Origin: Helopsaltes ochotensis
Lineage: Eukaryota; Chordata; Aves; Passeriformes; Locustellidae
DNA: 64,000 nucleotides
Direction: 5' to 3'
NCBI GenBank assembly: GCA_013400155.1
Contig: VXBM01000096.1
Coordinates: 408,663 to 472,662 of the forward strand
In this document: positions 11,208 to 23,225 of the stretch, one piece after another
How the letters are laid out: the number at the start of each line of letters is the position of its first letter
Position numbering within the stretch: position 1 is the first letter of the stretch
Notes under the pieces: generated by a model
Database searches by the model: none
What the model was told of the DNA's origin: nothing
What the model saw: only the letters and a program-made list of their open reading frames with translations
Made by a program: the position numbers and the translations under genes

Positions 11208-14200
11208 ATGGCGGCGCTGGGACGGCTCTGTGAGTGAGGGCCTGTGTCGGGTCTCTACCCTCTGAGGACTGGGGAGCGGGGGTCTGGCCATGGAGCGGGA
11301 GGGATGAGCTCGGGAAAAGGTGGCCCAGGGAGGCCGCCCCGCGGGATGTCGCGCTTCCGGTGGGATGTCACCGCCAGTAGCGCGAGGCTGAGGCTTTCGC
11401 CTTTGCCTGGAGCTGAGGTGGAGCTGTGGTGATGGCGATGTGATGATGGGCGGGTTTGTGTATGTGAAACTGTAACTGTAGTTCGTCTTTGTCGGTAAAT
11501 TATTAAGTCTCGGAGACTTGAATTTATTTAATGGGTCATCTCCTGAAATTAATGGGGTTTTGTTTTCCTCAACAGTATTTCATAGAATTATGGACAGGTT
11601 TGGTTTGGAAGGAACCTTAAAGATCATCTTGTTCCAATTCCCTGCCATGGGCAAGGATGCCTTCCATTAGACTAGGCTGCAGTAAGCCCTATCCAGCTTG
11701 GGCTTGAACACTTCTAGTGATGGGACATATTTCCAGCTCACTGAGTATCTGTGATCATTTAATTGAGTTAAACTAGTGGTTTTGCTCAGGTTAAGGAAAC
11801 AAGATAATCACAGTTGTGCACTAACCTGCTGTTTTAACAGGCTAAATAGAGGGATTAAGAAAAATTAGGTATGGCTCCTAATTGCATGAAAGGTGGTTCT
11901 GAAGAGATTTTTAAGATAATGATGACTTGGGTTGGGAGGGAACTTAAAGATTACCCAGTTCCTACCCCCTGGCATGGGCAGGGACACATTTCACTAGACC
12001 TGGTTGCTCCAAGCTCTGTTCAATCTGGCCTTAAACACTTCCCTTAAACTGGGAGGATTAATGAAAAAACTGCGTTCCAGACTCCCTTTTTGCCGCTCCC
12101 AGGGCTCTGTATTCCTTCTTAGAGCCTTTAATCATAGAATCACTAAGGTTGGAAAAGATCTCCAGTGCCAGCAAGTCCAACCTTTATGCTCCTTCTGGAT
12201 ACTCCTCAGACTGTTTGTGGCTGGTCATAGATGTTTATATATTTTCCAGAATTGGAGTCTGCTCATTTGTAAGATTTCAGGATGTAACTGTGTAAGTAAA
12301 TGCCATTTGGTCAAAAGGGAAAGTGAAACAACCCAAATTTCTCAAAGCACTGTAAGAGCAATCCACAGCAACCAGTGACATCTGTACTGCATTTTACAAG
12401 AATGAAACAGGAATTTGTGCACATCATTTAGCATTGTTGCTGAGAGTTTATTCTTACCTGGGCAGCAGCAGCACTTGAGATGTGGCCTTTTTTCAAAGAA
12501 CTTAAGCAATTTTGGTCTAATTTATCTTGCAAGTGCTTTTTGTTTCTCCCAGGGCTTTCCTTTGCCTTTTTAAATTTTAAAACTTGTCTTAACTGATATC
12601 CTTTACATCTGACAGAAGGAATTATGTAGGATAGTTTTTCCAGCTGATGATGTTGTTCTTTCTCCTAACCTAGTTCTAACCACTTGCCATACAAACCTGG
12701 TTGCTGTCAGATGGGCTTCTAAGAAAAGTGGGGGCAGCTCAAAAAACCTAGGTGGCCGCAGCCCTGGGAAACGCTATGGGTTCAAAAAAGTTGAAGGTAG
12801 GTCTGAGTATCTTATTTGCATTTTCACTGGGTTTTTCACAGCTTCTCTCCCTTGATGCATGTCAGTTGCTGAGTCTTTCAGGAGAAGGTGTGCAGGGCAC
12901 TTTTCCAGGAGAAGGAGAGGATCAGTGCAATCTAGTGATCAAGGGTCATTGGTGGGAGGGCAGGGTGAGTCAGCTCCCCCCACCAGGGCTGCCAGCCAAA
13001 ACTGCCTACAGAAAACATACTTGGGTTCTAACTTTGCCTCTCCAGAGATCCCAGGAGGAGGGAACACTGTGGAATGCCTCAAAACTGCACTACACTTTCC
13101 TCCCACACTGGGTCGGAAAACTCAGCATTTCCACTGTTTACAAAGGAGAGAATTACGAGGCTTAGCAGAAGCCAGAGTGCAGATTCTTGCAGTTGAGTGC
13201 TTAATAATTCCTAGCTTTGCTGATGGAATCATATCAATGTAAATGTAATAAAACAAATGCCTTCAGCAGCCAGAAAATGCCTTGTACCCTAGAAGCAATT
13301 TTTTCAGAGATTTGACTTTTTGTTATGATCTATCCATTGCCCTTTTATTTCCTGCTAACAGCATTTTTATTCAGACGCTTTTAGCATTTGAACTAATTTT
13401 TTCTGTAGAAAATGCCTATAAAAAGCTGAGATTTGTAAGTCCTGGAATCACTTGTGTTCGGCCGGGACTCTGAGGAGCTGTATCTCTGCAGTCTGACTGT
13501 GTCACTCTGTTGCAGGTGCATTTGTCCACGCAGGAAACATTTTGGCTACGCAGCGGTTGATCCGCTGGCATCCGGGTGCTCACGTAAGGCCTTTTCTCTC
13601 TCTTTGGTTCCCAGAGAACAGCATTCCCCCCCAGAGTCCCACATTCACTGCCTCCTTTCTTTCAGTCTCTTTCTTAATGCTCATCCTTGTGTTCTGAGGT
13701 ATTAGTCACAGAGCCTGCTCAGAGCCTCACCTGTGTTCATGAGACTCAGGGAAGGTCTGCAAGTAACAGATATCCCGGAACACTTCTGTGACCTGACTGG
13801 GCTCTTGTGCTTCAGGGTGGAATGGATGTCTCATTTCTCATACGGACCACCATTGCAAACTCGTTGGTGGAAGCAAGTTGGGTGATTTTATTTTAAAAAA
13901 TAAAGCAACAGATGCTGTTGAAGCCAGGATATCAAACAAGGCAGACCAGTGATCAGATCTGCTTTAGTTGTGGATCTCCAGCCTCTCCTTTCTAATGCTC
14001 CTCATCCTCTCCCAGGTAGGGATGGGCCGTAACAAGACACTCTATGCCCTGGAGGACGGGATTGTGAGATACACCAAAGAGGTCTACGTGCCCCCACCCC
14101 GCAGCAGCGAGAGCAGGGATGTGATCTGCCAGCTGCCCAAAGGAGCAATCCTTTATAAAACTTTTATCAGTGTTGTCCCTACCACAGAATTAGGAAGCTT

Positions 14201-14222
14201 CAAACTTGTCACCATGCTGTGA
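11208..14222 (+). CDS. MRPL27: MRPL27, mitochondrial large-subunit ribosomal protein bL27m
   Basis: Four exons, 11208-11229, 12674-12796, 13516-13583 and 14016-14222, make 139 residues (human 148). Exon 1 gives only seven codons plus one base. Its junction to exon 2 restores a hydrophobic and basic leader (MAALGRLFLTTCHTNLVAVR) that looks like a mitochondrial presequence. The mature part starts WASKKSGGSSKNLGG and contains the L27 signature FVHAGNILATQRLIRWHPGAH followed by GMGRNKTLYALEDGIVRYT. The protein lies near the peptidyl-transferase centre of the mitoribosome. The start is supported by the YY1-like context and the preserved phase. Identity is secure. Confidence 0.96.
11575..11765 (-). 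repeat. CR1 LINE 3' fragment
   Basis: In MRPL27 intron 1. It reads CATAGAATTATGGACAGGTT... GGAACCTTAAAGATCATCTT ... CCATGGGCAAGGATGCCTTC, which is the reverse complement of a CR1 tail. Confidence 0.8.
11925..12060 (-). repeat. CR1 LINE 3' fragment
   Basis: A second, more diverged CR1 tail in the same intron, with GGAACTTAAAGATTACCCAG, GGCATGGGCAGGGACACATT and a CAATCTGGCCTTAAACACTT segment. Confidence 0.75.
12120..12195 (-). repeat. Short CR1 LINE tail fragment
   Basis: AATCATAGAATCACTAAGGT ... GATCTCCAGTGCCAGCAAGTC matches the terminal piece of a CR1-family tail in reverse orientation. It is too short to subtype. Confidence 0.6.
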
Positions 14223-17200
14223 ACCCGCTGTGTCACGTGGGCACAGATGGAAAGGACAGACCACTACAGCTGTACTGGCATCTGAAGACAAGAGTGGCTC
14301 TGAAGATCCCATTTTACAACTTGGTTTTGCTCCTGAAGCACTTGTGATGTGTTCAGGGACTGAGATCACCTGCTGGCATTTTTAAGAGTGTTTAATAAAT
14401 GCTGTGGTGTAGCTGGAGGTCTTGGCTGCTCATGGAATGTGTTACCGTGGTCATTTAGTATCCAGAGAACCTGGTCTGTTGTGCCACTGGATGAATTCCC
14501 TCTACAATCACTCTTGTATCAGTACTTGTCCTACTAATAATTCCCTCTATTTTTGCTCATTTTTAGTCATTACTGTTCTATTTGTACCTTAATTCACAAT
14601 ACTGCAGAACAGGTTCTTTTCCACATGCATCTAATGCTGTGTATCAGGAAGCTGGATTTTTTACCTCTACCTCACTCACCTCAGTGATTAACTTAAATAT
14701 CTGTTACATTCAGTGGCCATATGAGGCAAGTTCACAGGCCTAACTCCAACTCATTACGAAGTTCAGGGGACCTGGCAAGATGCCCAACTCTGGACTGGTA
14801 TTTGAAGCTCAGCAACTGGAGGTGTGTGATAAGGTATTATCCAGGATACTCATCCTTTTATCTTTGAGTTATTACGTGACATTTTTGAACTTGTATTGCT
14901 CAAAATAAAGGAGTCCCAATGTGTTGTGCCCAAACTAATTGATCTCATTTTATCTACAGGTTTGTAAACAATTTGAAACATTGACTTTGCAGTAGAAAAC
15001 AGGTTATCAAAATTAGTAGTGTAAGGACACCGGTGTTGACATGATTTAGACAGTTTTCTGCTCTGCAGAAGACCAGGTGAACTGGGTCAGCCACGTGTGC
15101 ACCTGTGCTTCATAGTCTTCATGTAGACTCCAGCTGTTCAGTCTATGCATCTGTCCTTTCCCATCCTGCAAATCCAGTCCCATGGTTCATTTTGGTGGTC
15201 CATATTTGGGTACAACCCATGGAGCCCCTCCAAATCCATGTGTGTGGTCTGTACAGTACTGCTGTCGATCACAGAAGCCATTGGTGCCAGAGCACGCAGC
15301 AATGCTCCAGAGCACATCCCTTCTGTCACTCACAGGTGAGGATTTCCACCTGCAGGCAATCCAGATACAGTAAAACACTTGATATCTTAAGAAACAGGTG
15401 AAGCAGCACAACACCACCAGTGCCTGAGGTCTGATCCTTTGTACAGCCAGCAATGCTGCCTCACAGGGGTATGAAATGCTGCTTCTGAGGAGCTCTGGCC
15501 TAGCAGACCTTCCCCTTCGCTTTGCCCTGTGCAACTCCAACAGCTGGACCTTTGACTTTGGTGTTTGCCAGAGAAGAGTGAGGAGACGTCCCTGGTTCCT
15601 CTGCTCAGCGCGGTACCCAGCAATGGCGCTGTGGCTGTCCTTGTGCTGCAAGAGGGATGTGACTGATAGCTGGGTTGGGTTTGCCTGTGTCTCAACTGAT
15701 TGTGGATCTGGGTGAAGGTCTGGCCGTTACCTGTGGAGGAAAATAGTATCCCAGGCACTTCTGTTGCTGACAGCACAGGAAGCAGCAATACCCTGAGGCC
15801 AAGGTCTTACACTGCAGTGTTTCGCTGAGTTTGGTAGCTGAGGGGGGCATGGAAAGGGTCTGGAACACCATGGCTGTCCAAGGTCTCTGAGCTTATTTCT
15901 GTTCCTGAGAAAGCTGGAGGATGCCTCAGAGCATGCTCATAAGGAGGTGGCATCTATTGAGGAAAGAGGAAGAGCATTACAGCAGAACAGAAATAACCAG
16001 GAGATTATCCCACCTCTTCTTACAGAGCAGATGAAAAGACTCACAACCACCACTAGCCTGAAATTAAACCCCCGCAGTCCTCCAGCGCAGCCAGCTGTAG
16101 GCTGGGGAACACTTGGAGATGAGAGCATTGGTCTGGGACATGGCACAAACCTGCTGAGAGACACATTCTCCCCTCACACTTTGTGCCAGGTTCCTGCTCT
16201 TCCCTGTTCCCCTTCAAGGACTTGGCAGAAGGCCAGAACAAACTTGACTTTTCATTGAGAGAGGGCTGTCATTTGTTTTCCCTTGACTAAATAAAAATTA
16301 CTGGGATTTACACAAGTACTTACAAACCTGTGCCCAGGTTTCAGCAAGTCTCACTGCACAGAGAACCTCCAGGCTTTGTCACATTTATTTTGGCAGAGCT
16401 GGGCTAGCTTTCTCCCCACAGGTGACAGGAAGTGGCATGAAGATGTTGTAGAGGAGCTTCCAGTGCCGTTCCTCAACTAATTGTCTTTGGAGCTTTACTC
16501 TCCTGTGCCCTCACTGCCCAGCTTTCATAGAATCACAGAATGGTTTGGGTTGCAAAGGACCTTAAACATCATCCAGTTCCAACACCTGAATGGGCAAGGA
16601 ACACCTTCCACTCTATCAGGCTGGTACTTTTCAGGCAGGTATCATTAGATATAACTCCAAACACTGAGTAGCAAGGGCTGGCTATGCCCAGGCTTTATCA
16701 TACAGCTTTAGGAGCTCAAAATCCAGGTAAATCGGTGACCTTTTAATGCTTTATTCAGGGTTTCAAACGTTTTTGAACTTTGCTTTGCTTTAGACAATGA
16801 GGTCTCTGAACAGGAGTGTCTCAGGATGCTGCCACAGGACCTCCTTGGCAGGATGCACTCACTTTTCCCTGTTCTATTGTGGGAGTGCGAATCTTAAATA
16901 TCGTAACAAGCAAAGCTTCTGCTCATAAATAAGCCATAAACACTTCAAGGTAATAGCAAGGGGTCTCTCCTGGAGTGTCCTGCAGGGAGAAGGAAGCAAG
17001 AACCCATGAAAGCCTTAGAGATCCAAAAATAACACTCCAGCCAAGACTTGCATGGAGCAGGTGATCCAAAGAGCCTGCTCTTTATCTCTGGGGCTCTGCC
17101 CTGCCTCCTGGTACAGGCATTTCTGCAAATGCATTGGGGGAGGGGAGATGGATCATTAACCAGCACAGATGCACACCAAAGGTGCCTCCCAATATACTCT

Positions 17201-17355
17201 GTGCTTTTCCAGAGGCAAAAGCTATCAGGGGAAGGCAATCACAGAGCACAAAGTCTTCAGCTACCACCAACTGCTGAAGCAAGACATAGATACAGACCAC
17301 AGAGGTGACTGCCATGGGCTTCTGCCAGCCCCCCACTGCAGGGAGGGGAGCTCAC
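14223..17355. other. MRPL27 3' UTR and intergenic DNA, with possible 3' exons of the minus-strand membrane gene
   Basis: An AATAAA at about 14394 is the likely MRPL27 poly(A) signal. A CR1 tail lies at 16525-16640. On the minus strand, acceptor-like sites near 15729 (TTTTCCTCCACAG) and 15353 (TTGCCTGCAG) could start terminal exons of the small membrane-protein gene. Neither gives a convincing protein end. No other coding signal is seen. Confidence 0.5.
16525..16640 (-). repeat. CR1 LINE 3' fragment
   Basis: ATAGAATCACAGAATGGTTT ... AAGGACCTTAAACATCATCCA ... GGCAAGGAACACCTTCCACT is the reverse complement of a CR1 tail. Confidence 0.85.
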
Positions 17356-20300
17356 CTCCTGGGATGGCTCTGCCCATAGCCCAAACCTGTTGGCAATCAT
17401 CTGATGGATTTCCCGCTGGCGATCTTTCTTCCGCACACTGTCGTAGCTGGGCAGGTGGGGATGCTGCCATGACGGGAGCTGGTATGTGCTGGGGGGTCCG
17501 ACACAGAAGAGCTCGTCTCCCTAGAAATGTCCATCCCCAGAAAAAGGTGAGTGTGATGGTCGCTCTCATCACTAGAAGTCCTGATGCAACCTTGAGTTAA
17601 TTCAGGGTTCAAAGTTGTAGGCTCTTTTGAACACCCAGAGAGGATGTCTGCCGTCCCAGGAGGCAATTATGCCATGACCTTTGTTTCAGGATCCCAAGGC
17701 CCCAGGATATGCCACTGACACTTCATGCTCAAACACCTCAGGGCACTGTGGTGATCTCTGCAATATTCCTTCCCTCCACATGCTGCCTACTCCTGGGTTT
17801 TTTACATGCTGGCAGCACCTCCCAAAGTTGTGGGATAGCACCAGAAGATGCTATCCAGCATGTTTTGCCCCAGGCAAACTCCATAACTCATCTCTTTCCA
17901 AGCTCATGAGCACCTTTTCTATCATTCCCGCGCAGCTCCCAGCAGAGACCCTGCCATCACCTGCATGCCAGGGTTCTCAGCAGTGCTCTCCAGCCGTGAG
18001 GCTCCATGCTGGGGTCCCACCAGTTGCTGACTGCTGCAGAAGTAGGGCGGGGGACGGTCCTGGAATGAGGAGGACATGAACAAAGCCGAAATCCCTCACA
18101 TCCTTCCCGGCAGAGAGCAGAGCTCAACCAGCTCTCATGGGACAGCAGCACCCTGGCAGAGGAAGAGCTGCTCCCTCTGCTCATGTGGGTCCTGCAGCTC
18201 TCGCTGCTGGTCGCAGCCCCTGCCTGTTCAGTGATACCAATAGTTCTGGGTCATCCTCCCTGGCAGCAGAGGGTCTGCTCCAAGGGCTGGAGCCAGCTGG
18301 AGCAGCATACAGCCAGAGGGACAGTCTGGGCCCCAGGGCAGGGTTTCATTGTAAATCAGCAGAACCATCTCTTTTTGGGGGACAACAAAAAACAACCCAG
18401 CTATTCCACTGGTGTAGATAAGAGCTCCATCACATGCTCAGGGTTACAGAATTTGTAAGCTCTTATCTACTGAGGTTGTCATTTCAGGATAATGCAGCAA
18501 GCAAACCTGCAGGGCAATAGCTGTGCTGTCTCTAAGCTGTCTTGCTCCAGATTCCCTATCAAGGTGTTGAGCAACAGTGAGCAGAAATCCTCTTCACTGA
18601 GAACAGCCCCTTGAGCCAGAGCCAGGATGTGAGCCATGGCTGTACCTTGCTCTCGGAAAACCCCATCTCTGCCAGCAGAAAACAGCCCAGGGACTCCCAG
18701 GGCAGCCAGGGATGCGCAGGGAGGACTACGAGGATTTACTTTTGCTCTTAAAAACCAAGGGACTGTTTGTCTTGGCCCTACAGCACAACTACAGAAGCTG
18801 CAGGAAAACAGCACCCAGCTATTGGTTCAGTAACTGGTGTGCAAAACAGTGCATCTATTCCTGCCTAAAAGCTGCCTCACGCACTACAACTGCTTCTCTT
18901 TTTCTGAAGGAAATACATTCTATATATGTTCCCCTTCTATATGTAATTCTTTGCATCATTCTGCACTGCCCTTTGCTAAAGGCAAGATGCCTGCTTGAAG
19001 TTTCCACCTTAGAGCTCAGGGAGCATCCCACACTGCCTCAGGGAGCAGCTCCATAGGGCATGGGAGCACAGCAGCAGGGCCCCCTCCCAACATGTTCCAT
19101 GGGCAGGCAACAGGAGGGAAGAGAGGGAAAGGAGTGGAAACAATCAGACAAGGATACTATCAGTGCAGCCTATTTCCACTGTGATTTCTGCTGGGGACTT
19201 CCCAGCCTCTGCTGGACTATTAGATTTGCCTTTCATAGCACTAGTCTCTCCACCCCTCGCTAGTGAGGCTCAATGTCCACTCTTCTCCTAGGCTCTGCAA
19301 AGTGGTACCTGCAGCCCTCCCCTCAAAAGGCATCCTTGCAGCCCTCGAGGCTGAGCTTTCCCCAGGCAGTCACTGCAACAAAAATGCTGACTACACATGC
19401 TGCTCTTTTTCTGTCAGCTTCCCTAGTTGAAAGCCAACCCCAGGAAATTACAGATGTGAGCAAAAGGGCTTTTTGTCTCACTGCTCCTTCCCCAGGAGCT
19501 GTGCACAAGAGAGCAAGTCGTCAGGGATGTGGGTGGCTTTGTCTGCCTTTGCCTTCAGCTTCCAGCTCCATTCCCTGCTGAGCCCCTTCCTATAAAGCAC
19601 AGCCCAACCCCACACATGACTGTGCAGGGGGAGGAGAACCTCCCTCCTGAGCCGTGTGAAGAGCAGGGAAGCCTTTTACTGTTGGGCCTTGGAGATGCAA
19701 CCACAATGGCACAGCCAGGCAGGACTGGGTGGGTGGGTAGATTAATTTCTTGGATAGAGTGGGAGCAAGGAGATGGCAGAGCCCAGCTTTACTTGGAAGA
19801 CCCGTGTCCATCAGCAATCCCAGCCAGGTTGCAAGACAGTAATCCAGCAGTGCAGCCCCACAGACCCGGCACTAGGGAACAGGAGCTCAGGGGCAGAGGG
19901 GGACTCGTGGGCAGGAGGAAGAGAGGGAGGACTCGGAGGACACTCACATACTGGCTGGGGGTCTGGAACAGGCGGCAGGAGCAGAGGAACTGGCAGCACA
20001 TGGGGTCCCGGTGGTATAAGAGCAGCAGCAGGATGAGGATCGCCACGATGAAGACGGAGGTGGACACCGCTGCCAAGAGACGGGAGAGGCGAGAAAACCA
20101 GTGGTTCGACGGGCCCGCGGGCCTCCTTCTGCCGCCCGCTCTCTCCGCGCGGCTGCCGCTTGGAGAAGCCCCTGAGAAGCCGATTCCACCTGCTGCCCGT
20201 CCCAAGAGCGGTAAAGCCCCTTTGCGCCCAACATCTCTCTCTCCCTACGAGACCGGGAACAACCTGCAGAGCCAGGAGGGGCTCACCCCATCCCGGACTG

Positions 20301-20713
20301 CGGCGGCAGGGACCAGCCCGCGGCGACTGGCACCGGCACCCATCGTCTCTCGCCTGGGGCTCTCGGCTCCCTCAGCACCACGGCTGGGCGCCGGTTCGTC
20401 AGTGTTCACGTCTCCCGGGAACCCACGGCTCCACGGAGCCTACCGGCACCGCCGGCTCTCGCCGGCCCCTGCCGCCGCTCCGCTCCCGCCCCAATCCCGC
20501 GAGCCAGAAGGAACTCCCCGGATTAGGACCGGCTGCTGCAGCGAGACTGCTCCCCCGCCCATCCCCAGGTATCGCTTTATCGGCACAGCCCGGGAGGCAC
20601 CGGCAGAGGACAATCCCGCCCCGCGGCCGCCCCCGCTCCCCTCCCGGCACCGCCGGAGCCCCCGCCCGCCACTCACTGGCGGCGATGACTATGGCCAGGA
20701 CGTTGTTGTCCAT
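17356..20713 (-). CDS. Uncharacterised small single-pass membrane protein (3' end unresolved)
   Basis: I do not recognise a named gene. Three minus-strand exons join in phase: 20713-20677 (MDNNVLAIVIAA plus one base), 20069-19948 and 17520-17356, giving at least 108 residues. An in-frame ATG 17 codons upstream (20764) is an alternative start. After a short N-terminus comes one strong membrane segment (VFIVAILILLLLLY), then a Cys-rich patch just inside the membrane (DPMCCQFLCSC, a plausible palmitoylation site). A soluble tail follows with GPPSTYQLP, LPSYDSVRKKDRQREIHQ and MIANRFGLW. Every junction has a GT donor and an AG acceptor, and exon 1 lies in a CpG island, which argues for a real gene. 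After GAG at 17356 a GTGAGC donor implies more exons. Reading through instead stops at 17261 after 31 further residues. A type III topology (N-terminus outside) is an inference. Confidence 0.7.
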
Positions 20714-21110
20714 GCTGGCGCTGGTGGTCGCTGTATGGCCCGAGGCCTCCGCGAGCTGCACCATCCCGACCCCGCCGCCGCCAGCCCCTGCCCGCCGCCC
20801 GCGCCCCACAGCCCGCGAGGGGAGGGGCGGGGCGGAGCCCAGGGCGGGCGGGCTCAGCCGCGGAGCTCCCGGGGCTCCCCCTTCGGACATACGTCAGGGC
20901 CAGCCCGGCTCATCGGCGGGTGCTCCGACCTCCTGCTGCGGTTATCAGAGTCCCGCGGTCCCGGCCGAGCGGCAGCCAGGCTGCGGGTCACTGCCGGGAT
21001 CAGCGGGCACGGGACATCCCCAGCGCTGCCCCGCTCCTGCGGAAGGAGAGCTGGGCTGTGCCGCGGGAGGCTCCTGGCCTCGCAAGCACCAGGAGGTGCC
21101 CGCTCATCAG
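20480..21110 (-). promoter_or_regulatory. CpG-island promoter of the small membrane-protein gene
   Basis: Very GC- and CpG-rich sequence surrounds the first coding exon at 20713-20677 and extends upstream in the minus direction. Long open frames on the plus strand here are a by-product of this composition. Confidence 0.6.
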
Positions 21111-21119
21111 CTGATTAAC

Positions 21120-23225
21120 ACCTTAATTAATTGCCGTATCAATGCTAGGCGGGTACCTTCAGGGCACCCGCTTCCAGGGTGTAACCGGACTCAGCCCGTG
21201 GCTCCGGGTCGCTCCTGCTCTCACTGTGCCGCCACAGGCCTTGAAAACACCGAGCTTGATTTTGGGTCACACATCACCCATCTATGGAAGGTGACCCTGC
21301 CTCAACACCCTCACAGCCCCCGTCCCGGTGCCCAGGAGGGACTTACACCTTCACCAGGTACGGCCAAACTTCCCCCACTCTTCACCCATTCCAGAACACC
21401 ACGAAAACCCGACACATCAAACTGTAGAGATATAGATGTATTTGTGGTGATGTTGCATATTTAAGACAACTTTACATAATGGTTCGGACACAGCGTTTTG
21501 GCATCCTCCCCTCTGTGGCCCCTCTCCCCCACATTCCTCCACAGCCCCAAAGCACCCCAGGCAGAAGTGGGTGCAGGACAGGGGGGCTGAGTGCCAGCAG
21601 GTACCTGCCGTCACGCACAGAGGTCTCAGTCCCCTCCATTTTATAGTACACATCTTGCAATACCCGCATTCTTAAATTTGGAGACTGGGAGTGTCAGACC
21701 TGCTGAGCGGAGAGAGCTGGGAAACAGGAGAAAAGTTAAGATGGCACAGATTCATGGAGACAGCAAAATCCCACCAACTCCTGAGACCCTGCTTTGTGCA
21801 GAGGGTTAGGCCAGATGGGCTTCAGATTGTCCCCAGCTGTGAAGTGTCTTCCCAGGGTGAAACCAAACCCAGACTTCTCCAGGCAGCATCAGTCTTAGAG
21901 AAAAGAATATTGAAGGCAGACCCCAAGGATATCCTGGGGGGACTGAAGGGCAGGGGGATGCTCCACTGCATCCCAAGATGAGGGGGATCCACCCTTCCCA
22001 AGAGGAGGTGGCGCCTCTTCTCTCTGGAGCAGTGGGAAGCAGAACAGCGGAGGGAGGATGGAGCCAGCCAGACTTCATCTTGCCACTTTGTTTTTTGGCC
22101 AGGGAAGCACAGCAGGTCCCAAGAGGTTCTGCCAACGTGGGAGAAAAGAAAAGGTTGGGTCAAGCACAGGGCAGCCCTCCAGCCATGGCTCATCCATAGC
22201 AGGACATCAGCCCTGTGGATGATATTGGCAGGGGACCAGGGCATCCTTCTGCTGAAGTGGAGACAGGAGTGGCAGGGTCGACAGCACAGCTTGTTGGACC
22301 TGAACCACACGCCAAGCGTTCCCTGCTTGCTGTTGCACAACAGACCAGAGCTCCAGATATTTGGCATAGTAGTGCAGCTGCCCCACAACCTGGGGGCAAC
22401 CCTGCCCCAAGGCCAGCAGGCTACAGGTCCCCAGCAGACCTCAGCAGGAAATGGGCAAACAGTGAAACAATAATAATAAAAATAATAAAAAAGTATGTAA
22501 ACGACCCAGCACCCTTTCCTGTAGCACCAGGACATCCAAGGGAACAAGGTATGTTACAGTCTGAGGGGAAATGGAGACACAAGGACTTCCCGGCCAATGC
22601 GGGGTCTCGTCTCTATTGCACTTTGCATCATATATATTTCTATATATATATTTATAAAAATACAAACTAAAGGGCCGGGGTGAAAGGGGTGAGATGCAAA
22701 CCCTGGGCTGGCAGCAGCTCCGTGCACACAGCAGTTTTTGACTCATTCTGCTTCTGCCTATCCCCAGTCCTTCATCAGCCCACCAGGGCAGCAGCAAGCA
22801 ACAAGGGCCCATCCTGCCAAGTTCTAGCCCAGGGATGAGCAGGATGCTGAGCTGGTCCAGAGCCTGCCCACCACCAGCCATTCCTCCCTCCCACATCACC
22901 CTTTCCTGAGGCACCAAGGTCTGGAGTAACAAACATACAGCTCTTCCCAGGTGCCTGCCATGCCCCCCCAGGGATGGGCACTCCAGCACACTCTCCCTGG
23001 CAAGCAAGGGCTCACTCCTGCGGAGATGGGCAAGACCCACCTCATGCCTCTCCCTCTGCCCAAAATACCCTACAGGAGAAGGTTTTCCCCTGCCTGGAGG
23101 TTCCCTTTTTCTCTTCCTCAAGTGACTACGGTGCAAATGGCACAGGGTGATGTGGTCCGGAGACACCCCCAAATCAGAAACGGAGGATGCTCCTTGCTCC
23201 CAAGGCTGCCCTCCAGCTGTTCCTG
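21120..23225 (-). other. XYLT2 3' UTR and intergenic DNA
   Basis: Unique sequence downstream of the XYLT2 stop codon, with AT-rich simple tracts at 22468-22496 (AATAATAATAAAAATAAT type) and 22628-22665 (TATATA type). Much of it is probably XYLT2 3' UTR. No exact AATAAA in the XYLT2 direction was found, so the transcript end is not placed. Confidence 0.5.

Noticed and set aside
19529..21464. Two long plus-strand open frames (529 and 434 codons)
   Set aside because: They lie over the CpG island and exons of the minus-strand membrane-protein gene. Their Pro/Arg/Gly/Ala-rich composition is what GC-rich DNA gives when stops are rare. No domain or splice logic.
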